From Sphingomonas sp. UBA4766 (lineage in GTDB: Bacteria; Pseudomonadota; Alphaproteobacteria; Sphingomonadales; Sphingomonadaceae): a stretch of DNA of 7,414 bases. Under the pieces are notes generated by a model that saw only the letters and a program-made list of their open reading frames with translations, made no database searches and was not told where the DNA came from. Positions 1 through 6,420 of this stretch are shown one piece after another. The stretch's first letter is position 1. The number at the start of each line of letters is the position of its first letter. Where the stretch lies: NCBI GenBank assembly GCA_002403415.1, contig DHHS01000024.1, forward strand, positions 1,576 through 8,989, given 5' to 3'. A program made the translations under genes and the position numbers.

Positions 1-733
1 AGAGGTCCATCACCGTGTCCGCGCCCCAGCGGATCGACCAGACCAGCTTGTCGACTTCCTGCGCTACGTCCGACGCCACGGCGGAATTGCCGATATTGGC
101 GTTGATCTTGACCAGGAAATTGCGCCCGATCGCCATCGGTTCGCTTTCGGGGTGATTGATGTTCGACGGAATGATCGCACGGCCGCGCGCCACTTCGTCG
201 CGGACGAATTCCGGGGTTACATAATCGGGGATCGCCGCGCCAAAGCTCTCGCCGTCGCGGGCGTATTCGCGCAGCATCTCGCGGCCCAGATTCTCGCGCG
301 TCGCGACATATTCCATTTCGGGGGTGATGATGCCCCGGCGGGCATAGTGCATCTGGCTGACATTCGCGCCAGCGCGCGCGCGCAAGGGGCGCTTCACTAC
401 ATTAGGGAATTGCGGCACCCCCGCTGAACGGTCGGGACCGCTCAGCCCGTTATCCTCCGGCCGCGTCTCGCGCCCATCATAGGATTCCACATCACCGCGC
501 GCGACAATCCACTCTCGGCGGCGCGCCGGAAGCCCGGCTGCAATGTCGATCACCGCCGCTGGATCGGTGTAGGGCCCGCTGGTGTCATAAACATTGAGCG
601 GCGGCTCGCCCGACGAGGGTTCGAGATCGATCGCGCGCATCGCGACCTGCAAGCGGCCGATATGAATTTTGCGGCTGCCGCGAATGGGCCCGGTGGTGAC
701 GCCAATTTCGGTGCGGGCGGTAAGGTCGGCCAT
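1..733 (-). CDS. thiC: Phosphomethylpyrimidine synthase ThiC, N-terminal part (runs off left edge)
   Basis: ThiC is a cytosolic radical-SAM enzyme that rearranges 5-aminoimidazole ribotide into 4-amino-5-hydroxymethyl-2-methylpyrimidine phosphate, the pyrimidine half of thiamine. Translating the minus strand gives 244 codons without a stop. Family hallmarks include TTGPIRGSRKIHIG near residues 13-26, a VYDTSGPYTDP stretch around residue 50, WIVARGDVE, the MHYARRGIITPEMEYVATREN segment, PSNINHPESEPMAIGRNF and KINANIGNSAV. This covers the ThiC-associated N-terminal domain and the start of the catalytic barrel. The C-terminal cysteine motif for the iron-sulfur cluster lies outside the window. 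Three ATGs are clustered (742, 739, 733). I chose 733 because it lies 10 bases after a GGAG and gives an N-terminus reading MADLTARTE; 739 is equally possible. A TPP riboswitch sits directly upstream and indicates feedback control by thiamine pyrophosphate. Confidence 0.96.
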   Translation of the reverse strand, partial: MADLTARTEIGVTTGPIRGSRKIHIGRLQVAMRAIDLEPSSGEPPLNVYDTSGPYTDPAAVIDIAAGLPARRREWIVARGDVESYDGRETRPEDNGLSGPDRSAGVPQFPNVVKRPLRARAGANVSQMHYARRGIITPEMEYVATRENLGREMLREYARDGESFGAAIPDYVTPEFVRDEVARGRAIIPSNINHPESEPMAIGRNFLVKINANIGNSAVASDVAQEVDKLVWSIRWGADTVMDL

Positions 734-742
734 CGTCATCAT

Positions 743-760
743 GCTCCACTGGGGCGGAGC
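743..760 (-). promoter_or_regulatory. Candidate SD-sequestering hairpin of the thiC riboswitch
   Basis: On the minus strand GCTCC (760-756) can pair with GGAGC (747-743) across an 8-base loop. The 3' arm contains the GGAG that serves thiC as Shine-Dalgarno sequence. This is the layout expected of a translational expression platform downstream of a TPP aptamer. The pairing is visible in the sequence; its regulatory role is inferred. Confidence 0.5.
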
Positions 761-786
761 GGGGACGGTTCGGGGGTGCCGGGCCA

Positions 787-877
787 TCTCCCTCCCTCCG
801 CCCGTGCTAACGGGATCAGGTTCAGCGGGTCGTGGAGCGTTACCTCCACCTCTCAGTCACATGACTCCCCGGGGAAT
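787..877 (-). promoter_or_regulatory. TPP (THI-box) riboswitch aptamer upstream of thiC
   Basis: Read on the minus strand, this leader carries the conserved TPP aptamer blocks in order. GGGGAGTC (870-863) supplies the 5' side of P2. A small hairpin, AGTC-ATGT-GACT, ends in the conserved CTGAGA (856-851). A variable GTGGAG/CTCCAC stem follows. ACCC closes P2, then comes CTGAACCTGATC (825-814), the near-invariant THI-box core. The CCCGT/ACGGG hairpin follows, and the aptamer ends with GCGGAGGGAGGGA, whose GGGA can pair with TTCCC (876-872) to close P1. It lies about 50 bases ahead of thiC, a classic target. Binding of thiamine pyrophosphate is expected to lower thiC expression. The exact P1 ends are approximate. 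Confidence 0.95.
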
Positions 878-883
878 GACCTC

Positions 884-912
884 AATCTAATGCGGCCATT
901 TCAAAATGTATA
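884..912 (-). promoter_or_regulatory. Candidate thiC promoter overlapping the end of the MipA-like gene
   Basis: On the minus strand TATACA (912-907) is followed after 17 bases by TAGATT (889-884). Each matches four of six bases of the sigma-70 hexamers. A start seven bases downstream would fall at 877, the first base of the riboswitch P1 stem. The -35 element lies inside the last codons of the MipA-like gene. The hexamers are weak, so the call rests mainly on this spacing. Confidence 0.3.
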
Positions 913-1758
913 GCCAAGCCCGACGGCACCATAAAACTGGTTGCGGCTGCCCGCTACGCTGACCACCGGGCTGCGCGCGAAATCGCCCTGATACTGGCTG
1001 AACGCGCCGACCAGATACAGACCAAGTCCACGCTCCAAATCGCCCCGCAGCATGTAATTGCCCAGCGCACCAACCGTGTAATTCTTGAACCCGCCACGCG
1101 GGTTGGCGAATTGGGGGAGGCTGCTGCGCACCGCACCGGCTGGGTCGATTCCGAAATAGGTCCGGGCATAGCCATCCCCCGCCCAGGTTCCGGCCAGCGA
1201 AATCCCGACATAGGCCCGGCGGCTAAGCGGCGTGCCGTAATTGATCGTGGGCGAAATGGTATAGCTTTGATGGACGCCGGTTGTGTCGGCAAGCACGGTC
1301 ACGCTAGCCCCCAGCGTGTCATAGGAACTTGTGAATACCCCCGTCTTCGCTACCCCGAAATAGCCACCGGCCTCAAACGCCAGTCGCCGTGACCCAAGCG
1401 CGCGCACCTGAGGATCAACGATTCGACCGACGCGGTTGAAGTTGAAGTTGACGACCGGCCCCAATTGAATGTCCAACCCGGTGCTCGACCGGTCACGGAG
1501 CACATCGACACCCAAAATGGTGCCGCGCGACGCAAAGTTGAATCCCGACACGCGACCGCGGATGGCACCTGCGGGGATGGGAATATAATCATCCGATCCT
1601 TCATAGCTTGGGATGACCGCAACGCCCGCGCCGACGGTAATCGTGTCGCGTTCGCTATTGCTTGTCCGTTCAACCGGTTCCGGCGCGTCCTGAGCGTGCA
1701 CGGCAGCGAACGGGGCACTGACCAGCAGCGTGGCAATAAGAGCGCGGAACAGCAGCAT
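901..1758 (-). CDS. MipA/OmpV family outer membrane protein
   Basis: This 285-residue protein is predicted to be an outer membrane beta-barrel. It starts with a signal peptide (MLLFRALIATLLVSAPFAAVHA, likely cut after Ala22). A MipA/OmpV-like opening follows: a glycine-rich TVGAGVAVIPSYEGSDDY stretch near residues 40-58, the IPAGAIRGRVSGFNF strand and a GPVVNFNF strand. Later strands alternate polar and hydrophobic residues, and the chain ends in a C-terminal Phe (LGYTF), as typical for proteins handled by the BAM machinery. Length fits the family (roughly 250-290). The start is supported by AAGG six bases upstream of the ATG. MipA was described in E. coli as an MltA-interacting scaffold protein and OmpV in Vibrio as an outer membrane antigen; the role here is unknown. 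It lies 70 bases after the DUF2141 gene in the same direction and may be co-transcribed with it. Confidence 0.88.
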   Translation of the reverse strand: MLLFRALIATLLVSAPFAAVHAQDAPEPVERTSNSERDTITVGAGVAVIPSYEGSDDYIPIPAGAIRGRVSGFNFASRGTILGVDVLRDRSSTGLDIQLGPVVNFNFNRVGRIVDPQVRALGSRRLAFEAGGYFGVAKTGVFTSSYDTLGASVTVLADTTGVHQSYTISPTINYGTPLSRRAYVGISLAGTWAGDGYARTYFGIDPAGAVRSSLPQFANPRGGFKNYTVGALGNYMLRGDLERGLGLYLVGAFSQYQGDFARSPVVSVAGSRNQFYGAVGLGYTF

Positions 1759-1770
1759 AGGTCACCTTCT

Positions 1771-1784
1771 GACCCAAAGGGGTC
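1771..1784 (-). promoter_or_regulatory. Short perfect hairpin just upstream of the MipA-like gene's RBS
   Basis: GACCC-CTTT-GGGTC forms a 5-bp stem with a 4-base loop on the minus strand, ending 2 bases before the AAGG that serves the outer membrane protein gene. No T-run follows, so it is not a standard intrinsic terminator. It may affect ribosome access or mRNA stability, but chance is possible at this length. Confidence 0.25.
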
Positions 1785-1828
1785 TGCCAGAGAGGTGCAA
1801 AGCCCCTGCCGCCGCTGCTCCTCGTCAT

Positions 1829-2353
1829 TCAGAGCAAATAGCGCATCCGGATCAGCTGGGTTTGCGCTGTCCCATCTAGATCAAACGCCGCCGCTTTAAA
1901 GCGTGGAGGTCCGAAATTTATCGCAGGATTGCGGGAAAATCCAAAGCCTTCGCGCGGAATGCCGAGCAACGTGTCCAATTTGGCATTGTTGTTGGCGTCA
2001 TGAATGACGGCAACGGCGTAGCTGCCGGGAGTAAGTCCTTCAAAACGCACCTCGGGACTGGCGGCGGGAACCGAACGGGTGACGGCGTGCGCGTCATCGA
2101 CGCAGCCGGGAAAATTCTCCGGATCGGCGGTCAGGCAGATGCGCAGCACCCCCTTGGCCGAGCGCAGCCGGTCGACCTTTACGTCAAGCGCGGTGGTTGG
2201 CGCGGTGGCCGTCGTCGCGGCGGCCGCCAGCATCGCGAGGCCCAGCCGCTGAACCGCTTGACGACGCGGGTTGGCCCGCGCCTGATAGCGCAAAGCTGCC
2301 CAACCCGCGGTCAGTGCCGCAGAGCCGATCCCAAAACCTGAAATAGAGCCCAT
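1829..2353 (-). CDS. DUF2141 domain-containing exported protein
   Basis: The mature part is a clear DUF2141 protein: LDVKVDRLRSAKGVLRICL at about residues 56-74, then YAVAVIHDANNNAKLDT, LGIPREGFGFSRNP and INFGPPRFKAAAF, ending in a short beta-strand tail. The function of DUF2141 is unknown; the domain looks like a small secreted beta-sandwich. The start is uncertain. The ATG at 2353 follows AGGGGG by 4 bases, but it puts about 29 uncharged residues before a signal-like segment (RRQAVQRLGLAMLAAAATTATA) and overlaps the hydroxylase gene by 170 bases. The internal ATG at 2233 gives 134 residues, close to the family's usual length, but drops the arginines of the signal peptide. A TTG at 2293 would keep them. 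Proximity to a carotenoid locus suggests an envelope-related role, which is inference only. Confidence 0.85.
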   Translation of the reverse strand: MGSISGFGIGSAALTAGWAALRYQARANPRRQAVQRLGLAMLAAAATTATAPTTALDVKVDRLRSAKGVLRICLTADPENFPGCVDDAHAVTRSVPAASPEVRFEGLTPGSYAVAVIHDANNNAKLDTLLGIPREGFGFSRNPAINFGPPRFKAAAFDLDGTAQTQLIRMRYLL

Positions 2354-3008
2354 AATTCCCCCTATAGTCGCTATGATGCCGCTGATGATGGCTCGCTGTG
2401 ATGATCCACTTCCCCATTGGACCAGCCCAGATGAACCGCGGGAAAACCTCCCAACCCATGTGATTGGTGACGCCCATCACCGTCATCACTGCCAGCACGA
2501 CGGCCAGCGCTGCTACATGGATCGGGATAAGAAAGACAAGCAGCGGGATGACCACCGCGCCCGTCAGTGCCTCGATAGGGTGGAACGCCATTGCCGCCCA
2601 GGCGGTTGGCGGGCGGCTGGCGTGGTGGACGGCGTGCGCGATGCGAAACCAATGCGGCACATGCATCCAGCGATGCGTCCAGTAAAACCAGCTATCATGC
2701 GCAAACAGGTAGAGAAAAATCGACAGCGGCCAATACCAGAGCGGCATTGTGGCAAGGTCTTCATAAATCAGCGTCCAGCCCCGGTTCTGCCACCCCCAGG
2801 CAATAATGCCAGCCGGAAACCCGTAAATCGCGGCACTGGCCAGGCTCCACAGGATCTCGCGCCGGATTTGCGCGTCGAGCCCGACGTAAAGCCCCGGATG
2901 CCGCATACGCGTGGCCGCAGCAAAAGCGCCGCTGACAATCAGATAGCGGACGCTGACGATGCCAATCATCGCCACGGCCGATCCGAACAAGGCAAACACC
3001 GTTACCAT
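2184..3008 (-). CDS. Sterol desaturase/fatty acid hydroxylase superfamily protein, candidate carotenoid ring hydroxylase (CrtG-like?)
   Basis: This 274-residue integral membrane protein carries the histidine clusters of the di-iron sterol desaturase/fatty acid hydroxylase superfamily. These are HDSWFYWTHRWMH (104-116), HAVHH (125-129) with FHPIE (142-146), TNH (181-183) and SHHQRHH (206-212). Hydrophobic segments lie near residues 4-30, 50-72, 88-103 and 148-181. Such enzymes use O2 to hydroxylate or desaturate lipids in the inner membrane. The length and motifs differ from canonical CrtZ (about 170 residues). Its position, divergent from crtY, suggests a carotenoid substrate; 2,2'-beta-ionone hydroxylase (CrtG) is the best guess, but a sterol or fatty substrate is not excluded. 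The start at 3008 has no obvious Shine-Dalgarno, but it begins the first membrane segment. The last 36 residues are low-complexity and overlap the DUF2141 gene. Confidence 0.88.
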   Translation of the reverse strand: MVTVFALFGSAVAMIGIVSVRYLIVSGAFAAATRMRHPGLYVGLDAQIRREILWSLASAAIYGFPAGIIAWGWQNRGWTLIYEDLATMPLWYWPLSIFLYLFAHDSWFYWTHRWMHVPHWFRIAHAVHHASRPPTAWAAMAFHPIEALTGAVVIPLLVFLIPIHVAALAVVLAVMTVMGVTNHMGWEVFPRFIWAGPMGKWIITASHHQRHHSDYRGNYGLYFRFWDRLCGTDRGLGSFALSGAGQPASSSGSAAGPRDAGGRRDDGHRANHRA

Positions 3009-3167
3009 GGGCGCGGTCGTATACCGTCCGACTCGTGGAGGGAAGCGGCGCTGCCGCGTCAATGCGGCGAACCGATTGTCAGCGGGGATGGGCGGGCCGC
3101 TGCGCCGCGCCCATGATTTGCGCGATATGGGGTTTCGCGCCGCGCGTGCATTGGTTAGGCCATCGCT
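3009..3167. promoter_or_regulatory. Divergent intergenic region between the hydroxylase gene and crtY
   Basis: These 159 bases must hold the start signals of both the crt operon and the leftward block. I see no convincing sigma-70 pair. Isolated -35-like boxes are TTGACG on the minus strand (3062-3057) and TTGTCA on the plus strand (3076-3081), each without a good -10 at 16-18 bases. A TATACG lies on the minus strand just before the hydroxylase start. GCGGC-GCT-GCCGC (3045-3057) is a perfect short inverted repeat and a possible operator or hairpin. Confidence 0.5.
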
Positions 3168-4367
3168 ATGGCAGCCACGATCCAGTGCGACCTTGCGATT
3201 GTCGGCGGCGGGCTGGCCGGGGGGCTGATCGCGCTTGCGCTCGCAAAGCGGCGGCCCGGACTTGACGTGCGGCTGATCGAGGGCGGGGCCGTGATTGGCG
3301 GCAATCACCTCTGGTCGTTTTTCGCCACCGACATCGCACCCGCCGATCGCTGGATCGTCGAGCCGCTGATCTGTTACGACTGGTCGTCTTACGACATCGC
3401 CTTTCCCGCGCATGGCCGCACCATTGATGCGCATTATTATTCGATCGAATCCGAAAGGCTCGACGCCGTGGTGCGCGCGGCTCTCCCCCCCCAAGCGGTG
3501 ATGACCGGGCGGCGCGTGGCGGAGCTTGGCCCCGCTGGCGTGTTGCTGGAGGATGGCGATCGGATCGATGCCAAAGGGGTGATCGATGCGCGCGGCGCGG
3601 GCGATTTTTCGGCGCTCGATTTGGGTTGGCAGAAATTTGTCGGCCGCGACTATGCGCTATGCACACCGCATGATGTCGCGCGGCCGGTAGTGATGGATGC
3701 GACCGTGCCGCAGGTCGATGGCTATCGCTTTGTTTATGTCCTGCCGTTTTCGCCGACGCGGCTGTTTGTGGAGGACACCTATTACAGCGACACCCCCGAC
3801 CTCTACCGCGCGCGGCCCGGCGGGCAGAATAGCGACCCGATTGGCGAGCGGCTGGCCAGCTATGTCGAAGCGGGCGGCTGGCAGGTCGATCATGTCGTGC
3901 GCGAGGAGCAGGGCGCGTTGCCGGTCGCGCTCGGCGGCGATTTTGAGAGCTATTGGCGCACCGGTGGCAAGGGGGTGGCCAAGGCCGGGATGCGCGCGGC
4001 GCTGTTTCACCCCACCACCGGCTATTCACTTCCCGATGCGGTCCGCACCGCCAGCCTGATCGCGCGGACGACCGACCTCTCGGGGGCGGGCCTCCATGAA
4101 CTGACGCACGGCTTTGCGGCCCAGACTTGGCGGGCGCGGCGCTTTTATCGCATGCTCGACAAAATGCTGTATCGCGCGGGGGCGCCCGATGAACGATACC
4201 GCATCCTCGAACGTTTTTATCGGCTCAACCCTGAACTGGTTGGGCGCTTTTACGCAGGACAAACCACCATGATCGACCAAGCCCGCATCCTGATGGGCAA
4301 GCCGCCCGTCAAGATTTCCGCCGCCATCCGTGCGATCATGAGCAGCGGCGCGAGCAAGCGGGCATGA
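3168..4367 (+). CDS. crtY: Lycopene beta-cyclase CrtY
   Basis: CrtY cyclises both ends of lycopene to give beta-carotene, in a flavin-dependent, redox-neutral reaction at the membrane. The 399-residue protein opens with a dinucleotide-binding fold, DLAIVGGGLAGGLIALAL (8-25), followed by an acidic strand end (IEGG). CrtY family marks follow: NHLWSFF (46-52), GWQKFVGRDY (153-162), the FVEDTYYSD segment (200-208, the family's FLEET-like catalytic region), GALPVALGG and FHPTTGYSLPDAV (280-292). The C-terminus has YRILERFYRL and FYAGQ. Length is typical for bacterial CrtY. The ATG at 3168 follows a weak TAGG with 8-base spacing and immediately starts the FAD-binding strand. It is the first gene of the operon and overlaps crtI by 4 bases (ATGA). 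Confidence 0.96.
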   Translation: MAATIQCDLAIVGGGLAGGLIALALAKRRPGLDVRLIEGGAVIGGNHLWSFFATDIAPADRWIVEPLICYDWSSYDIAFPAHGRTIDAHYYSIESERLDAVVRAALPPQAVMTGRRVAELGPAGVLLEDGDRIDAKGVIDARGAGDFSALDLGWQKFVGRDYALCTPHDVARPVVMDATVPQVDGYRFVYVLPFSPTRLFVEDTYYSDTPDLYRARPGGQNSDPIGERLASYVEAGGWQVDHVVREEQGALPVALGGDFESYWRTGGKGVAKAGMRAALFHPTTGYSLPDAVRTASLIARTTDLSGAGLHELTHGFAAQTWRARRFYRMLDKMLYRAGAPDERYRILERFYRLNPELVGRFYAGQTTMIDQARILMGKPPVKISAAIRAIMSSGASKRA

Positions 4368-5842
4368 AGTCCGCAGTCGTGATCGGCGCGGGGTTCGGCG
4401 GCCTCGCCCTTGCCATCCGCCTGCAATCGGCGGGCGTGCAGACAACGATTGTGGAAGCGCGCGACAAGCCCGGCGGGCGCGCCTATGTGTGGGAAAAGGA
4501 TGGGTTCGTGTTCGATGCGGGTCCGACCGTCATTACCGACCCGCCGTGCCTGCGCGAACTATGGGCACTGTCGGGCCGATCGATGGACGATGACGTCACG
4601 CTCGCGCCGGTCATGCCCTTTTACCGGCTGAACTGGCCCGATGGCACGAATTTCGATTACTCCAATGACGAACCTCAGCTTGCCGCAGAAATTGCCAAGC
4701 TCGATCCCGTCGATGTCGATGGATATCGTCGGTTCCTTGAATATTCGACCGGCGTTTATACCGAAGGTTATGAAAAGCTTGGGCATGTCGCCTTTCTCGA
4801 CTTTGCGTCGATGATCAAGGCGGCGCCCAGCCTGATGAAGTATCAGGCGTGGCGTTCAGTTTATTCGATCGTATCTTCTTATGTAAAGCACCCGAAGCTG
4901 CGCGAGGCGTTGTCGTTTCACACCCTGCTCGTCGGTGGTAATCCGATGAAGACCAGCTCAATCTACGCGCTGATCCACAAGCTGGAAAAGGACGGCGGCG
5001 TCTGGTTTGCGATGGGCGGCACCAACAAGCTGATCGCCGGGATGGTTACCCATTTCGAGCGATTGGGCGGCGTGCTCCGCCTGGGCGATCCGGTGGCGTC
5101 GATCGATACGCTGGGCGACCGGGCAACCGGGGTCACCACGAGGAGCGGCTGGTCGGTCGCCACCGATGCGGTCGCGAGCAATGCCGACATCATGCACAGC
5201 TACCGCGACCTGCTGAAGGGATCGCGCAGTGCCCAGCGCACCCGCGCCCGGCTGGAACGCAAAACCTATTCGCCATCGTTGTTCGTGGTCCATTTCGGGG
5301 TCCGCGGCACGTGGCCGGGCATTCCGCACCACATGATCCTGTTTGGTCCCCGCTATAAGGGGCTGCTCGACGATATTTATCAGCATGGCGTGCTGGCGGA
5401 GGATTTCTCTCTCTATCTCCACCACCCGACCGTCACCGACCCGTCGATGGCGCCAGAGGGGCATTCGACTTTCTATGTCCTCGCCCCGGTTCCGCATCAG
5501 GGCAAATTGCCGGTCGACTGGTCCGAAATCGGCCCCATACTGGAAAAGCGCATCCTCGATGAAATCGGCCGACGGCTGATCCCCGACATCCACGACCGCA
5601 TCGTCACCAAATTCCATTATGCGCCCAGCGATTTCACCGCCGATCTGAACGCGCATCTGGGCAGCGCGTTCAGCCTGGAGCCAACACTGCTGCAATCGGC
5701 CTATTTCCGGGTGCATAATCGCGACGATCATATCCCGAACCTCTATTTCGTGGGCGCCGGCACGCACCCCGGCGCGGGCATCCCTGGCGTGGTTGGGAGC
5801 GCGAAGGCGACCGCGCGGATCATGCTGGAGGAAGCGCGGTGA
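4364..5842 (+). CDS. crtI: Phytoene desaturase CrtI
   Basis: CrtI is a membrane-associated FAD enzyme that desaturates phytoene, in bacteria usually in four steps to all-trans lycopene. The 492-residue protein has the N-terminal Rossmann fold GAGFGGLALAIRLQSAG (8-24), the adenosine-binding Glu31, then KPGGRAY and FDAGPTVITDP (50-60). The C-terminus holds the carotenoid desaturase signature NLYFVGAGTHPGAGIPGVVG (459-478). Length matches bacterial CrtI. The ATG lies in the stop of crtY (ATGA), with no strong Shine-Dalgarno of its own, so its translation probably depends on crtY. The product number of desaturations (lycopene versus neurosporene) cannot be read from the sequence, but the adjacent beta-cyclase points to lycopene. 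Confidence 0.97.
   Translation: MKSAVVIGAGFGGLALAIRLQSAGVQTTIVEARDKPGGRAYVWEKDGFVFDAGPTVITDPPCLRELWALSGRSMDDDVTLAPVMPFYRLNWPDGTNFDYSNDEPQLAAEIAKLDPVDVDGYRRFLEYSTGVYTEGYEKLGHVAFLDFASMIKAAPSLMKYQAWRSVYSIVSSYVKHPKLREALSFHTLLVGGNPMKTSSIYALIHKLEKDGGVWFAMGGTNKLIAGMVTHFERLGGVLRLGDPVASIDTLGDRATGVTTRSGWSVATDAVASNADIMHSYRDLLKGSRSAQRTRARLERKTYSPSLFVVHFGVRGTWPGIPHHMILFGPRYKGLLDDIYQHGVLAEDFSLYLHHPTVTDPSMAPEGHSTFYVLAPVPHQGKLPVDWSEIGPILEKRILDEIGRRLIPDIHDRIVTKFHYAPSDFTADLNAHLGSAFSLEPTLLQSAYFRVHNRDDHIPNLYFVGAGTHPGAGIPGVVGSAKATARIMLEEAR
5827..5831 (+). promoter_or_regulatory. Strong ribosome binding site for the LOG gene
   Basis: GGAGG lies 7 bases before the GTG start and inside the last codons of crtI. It is the best Shine-Dalgarno match in the operon and fixes the GTG at 5839 as the LOG start. 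Confidence 0.75.
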
Positions 5843-6420
5843 AGCGCCTTGCCATCTATTGCGGCTCGGCGACCCCGGCTGACCCGGTCTATATCGACAG
5901 TGCGCGCGCTGTTGGCCGAATGCTGGCGGAGCGCGGGATCGGGATCGTCTATGGCGGCGGGCGGCTTGGGCTGATGGGGGCAATTGCCGACAGCGCGCTG
6001 GAGGTCGGCGGCGAAGTCATCGGCATCATCCCGCAGGCGCTGGTCGATGCCGAAGTCGCGCACCGGGGCCTCAGCGAACTCCATGTCTGCCGCACCATGC
6101 ACGAACGCAAACAGGCGTTTACCGACCTGTCCGACGGGTTCGTCACCCTGCCCGGCGGCACCGGCACCATGGACGAGCTTTGGGAAGCGCTAAGCTGGGC
6201 GCAGCTTGGCTATCACGCAAAGCCCGTGGGTGTGCTCAACATTGCCGGCTTCTACGACGGGTTGATCGCCTTTGCCGCCAAGATGGGCGAGGTCGGCTTT
6301 ATCCGACCGCAGCACCGCGGGCTGATGATCGTCGCCGACACGCTCGATACGCTGCTGGAGCGGATGGCGCGTGCCGCCCCCATCACCACCATCCAACAAA
6401 TCGGTGCGCGCGACTTGTGA
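5839..6420 (+). CDS. LOG family protein (nucleoside 5'-monophosphate phosphoribohydrolase / TIGR00730 type)
   Basis: The 193-residue protein is a LOG-family Rossmann enzyme. It has AIYCGS at the N-terminus (5-10), GGGRLGLMG (39-47), RTMHERK (85-91) and the signature PGGTGTMDELWE (105-116), which carries the catalytic and phosphate-binding residues. Known family members split the N-glycosidic bond of cytokinin or adenosine 5'-monophosphates, releasing the base and ribose 5-phosphate; many bacterial members have unknown substrates. Length is typical. It starts with GTG overlapping the crtI stop (GTGA), and its own stop overlaps the crtB start in the same way, so it is a true cistron of the carotenoid operon. 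No carotenoid reaction is known for this family; the link may be regulatory or purely positional. Confidence 0.93.
   Translation: MKRLAIYCGSATPADPVYIDSARAVGRMLAERGIGIVYGGGRLGLMGAIADSALEVGGEVIGIIPQALVDAEVAHRGLSELHVCRTMHERKQAFTDLSDGFVTLPGGTGTMDELWEALSWAQLGYHAKPVGVLNIAGFYDGLIAFAAKMGEVGFIRPQHRGLMIVADTLDTLLERMARAAPITTIQQIGARDL

Noticed and set aside
152..427. 91-codon plus-strand open frame at the left end
   Set aside because: It is antisense to thiC, whose minus-strand translation is strongly conserved.
1786..1812. Possible terminator hairpin between the DUF2141 and MipA-like genes (AGGTGC-AAA-GCCCCT on the plus strand)
   Set aside because: The stem has a mismatch and no T-run follows in the direction of transcription, so a terminator cannot be supported.
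3009..3494. Upstream extension of the hydroxylase frame to an ATG at 3494, giving 436 residues
   Set aside because: The extra 162 residues run antisense through crtY, lack family similarity and have shadow-like composition; the first membrane segment begins at the ATG at 3008.
3166..4029. 287-codon minus-strand open frame opposite crtY
   Set aside because: It is extremely rich in Arg, Pro and Ala and lies opposite a well-conserved gene; a shadow frame of GC-rich DNA.
4958..5983. 341-codon open frame on the minus strand opposite crtI
   Set aside because: It is antisense to clearly conserved crtI and LOG coding sequence and shows Arg/Ala-rich shadow composition with no recognisable domain.
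6180..6416. In-frame N-terminal extension of crtB (79 codons)
   Set aside because: It overlaps LOG in another frame and has no CrtB similarity; the GTG at 6417 gives the normal CrtB N-terminus and length.
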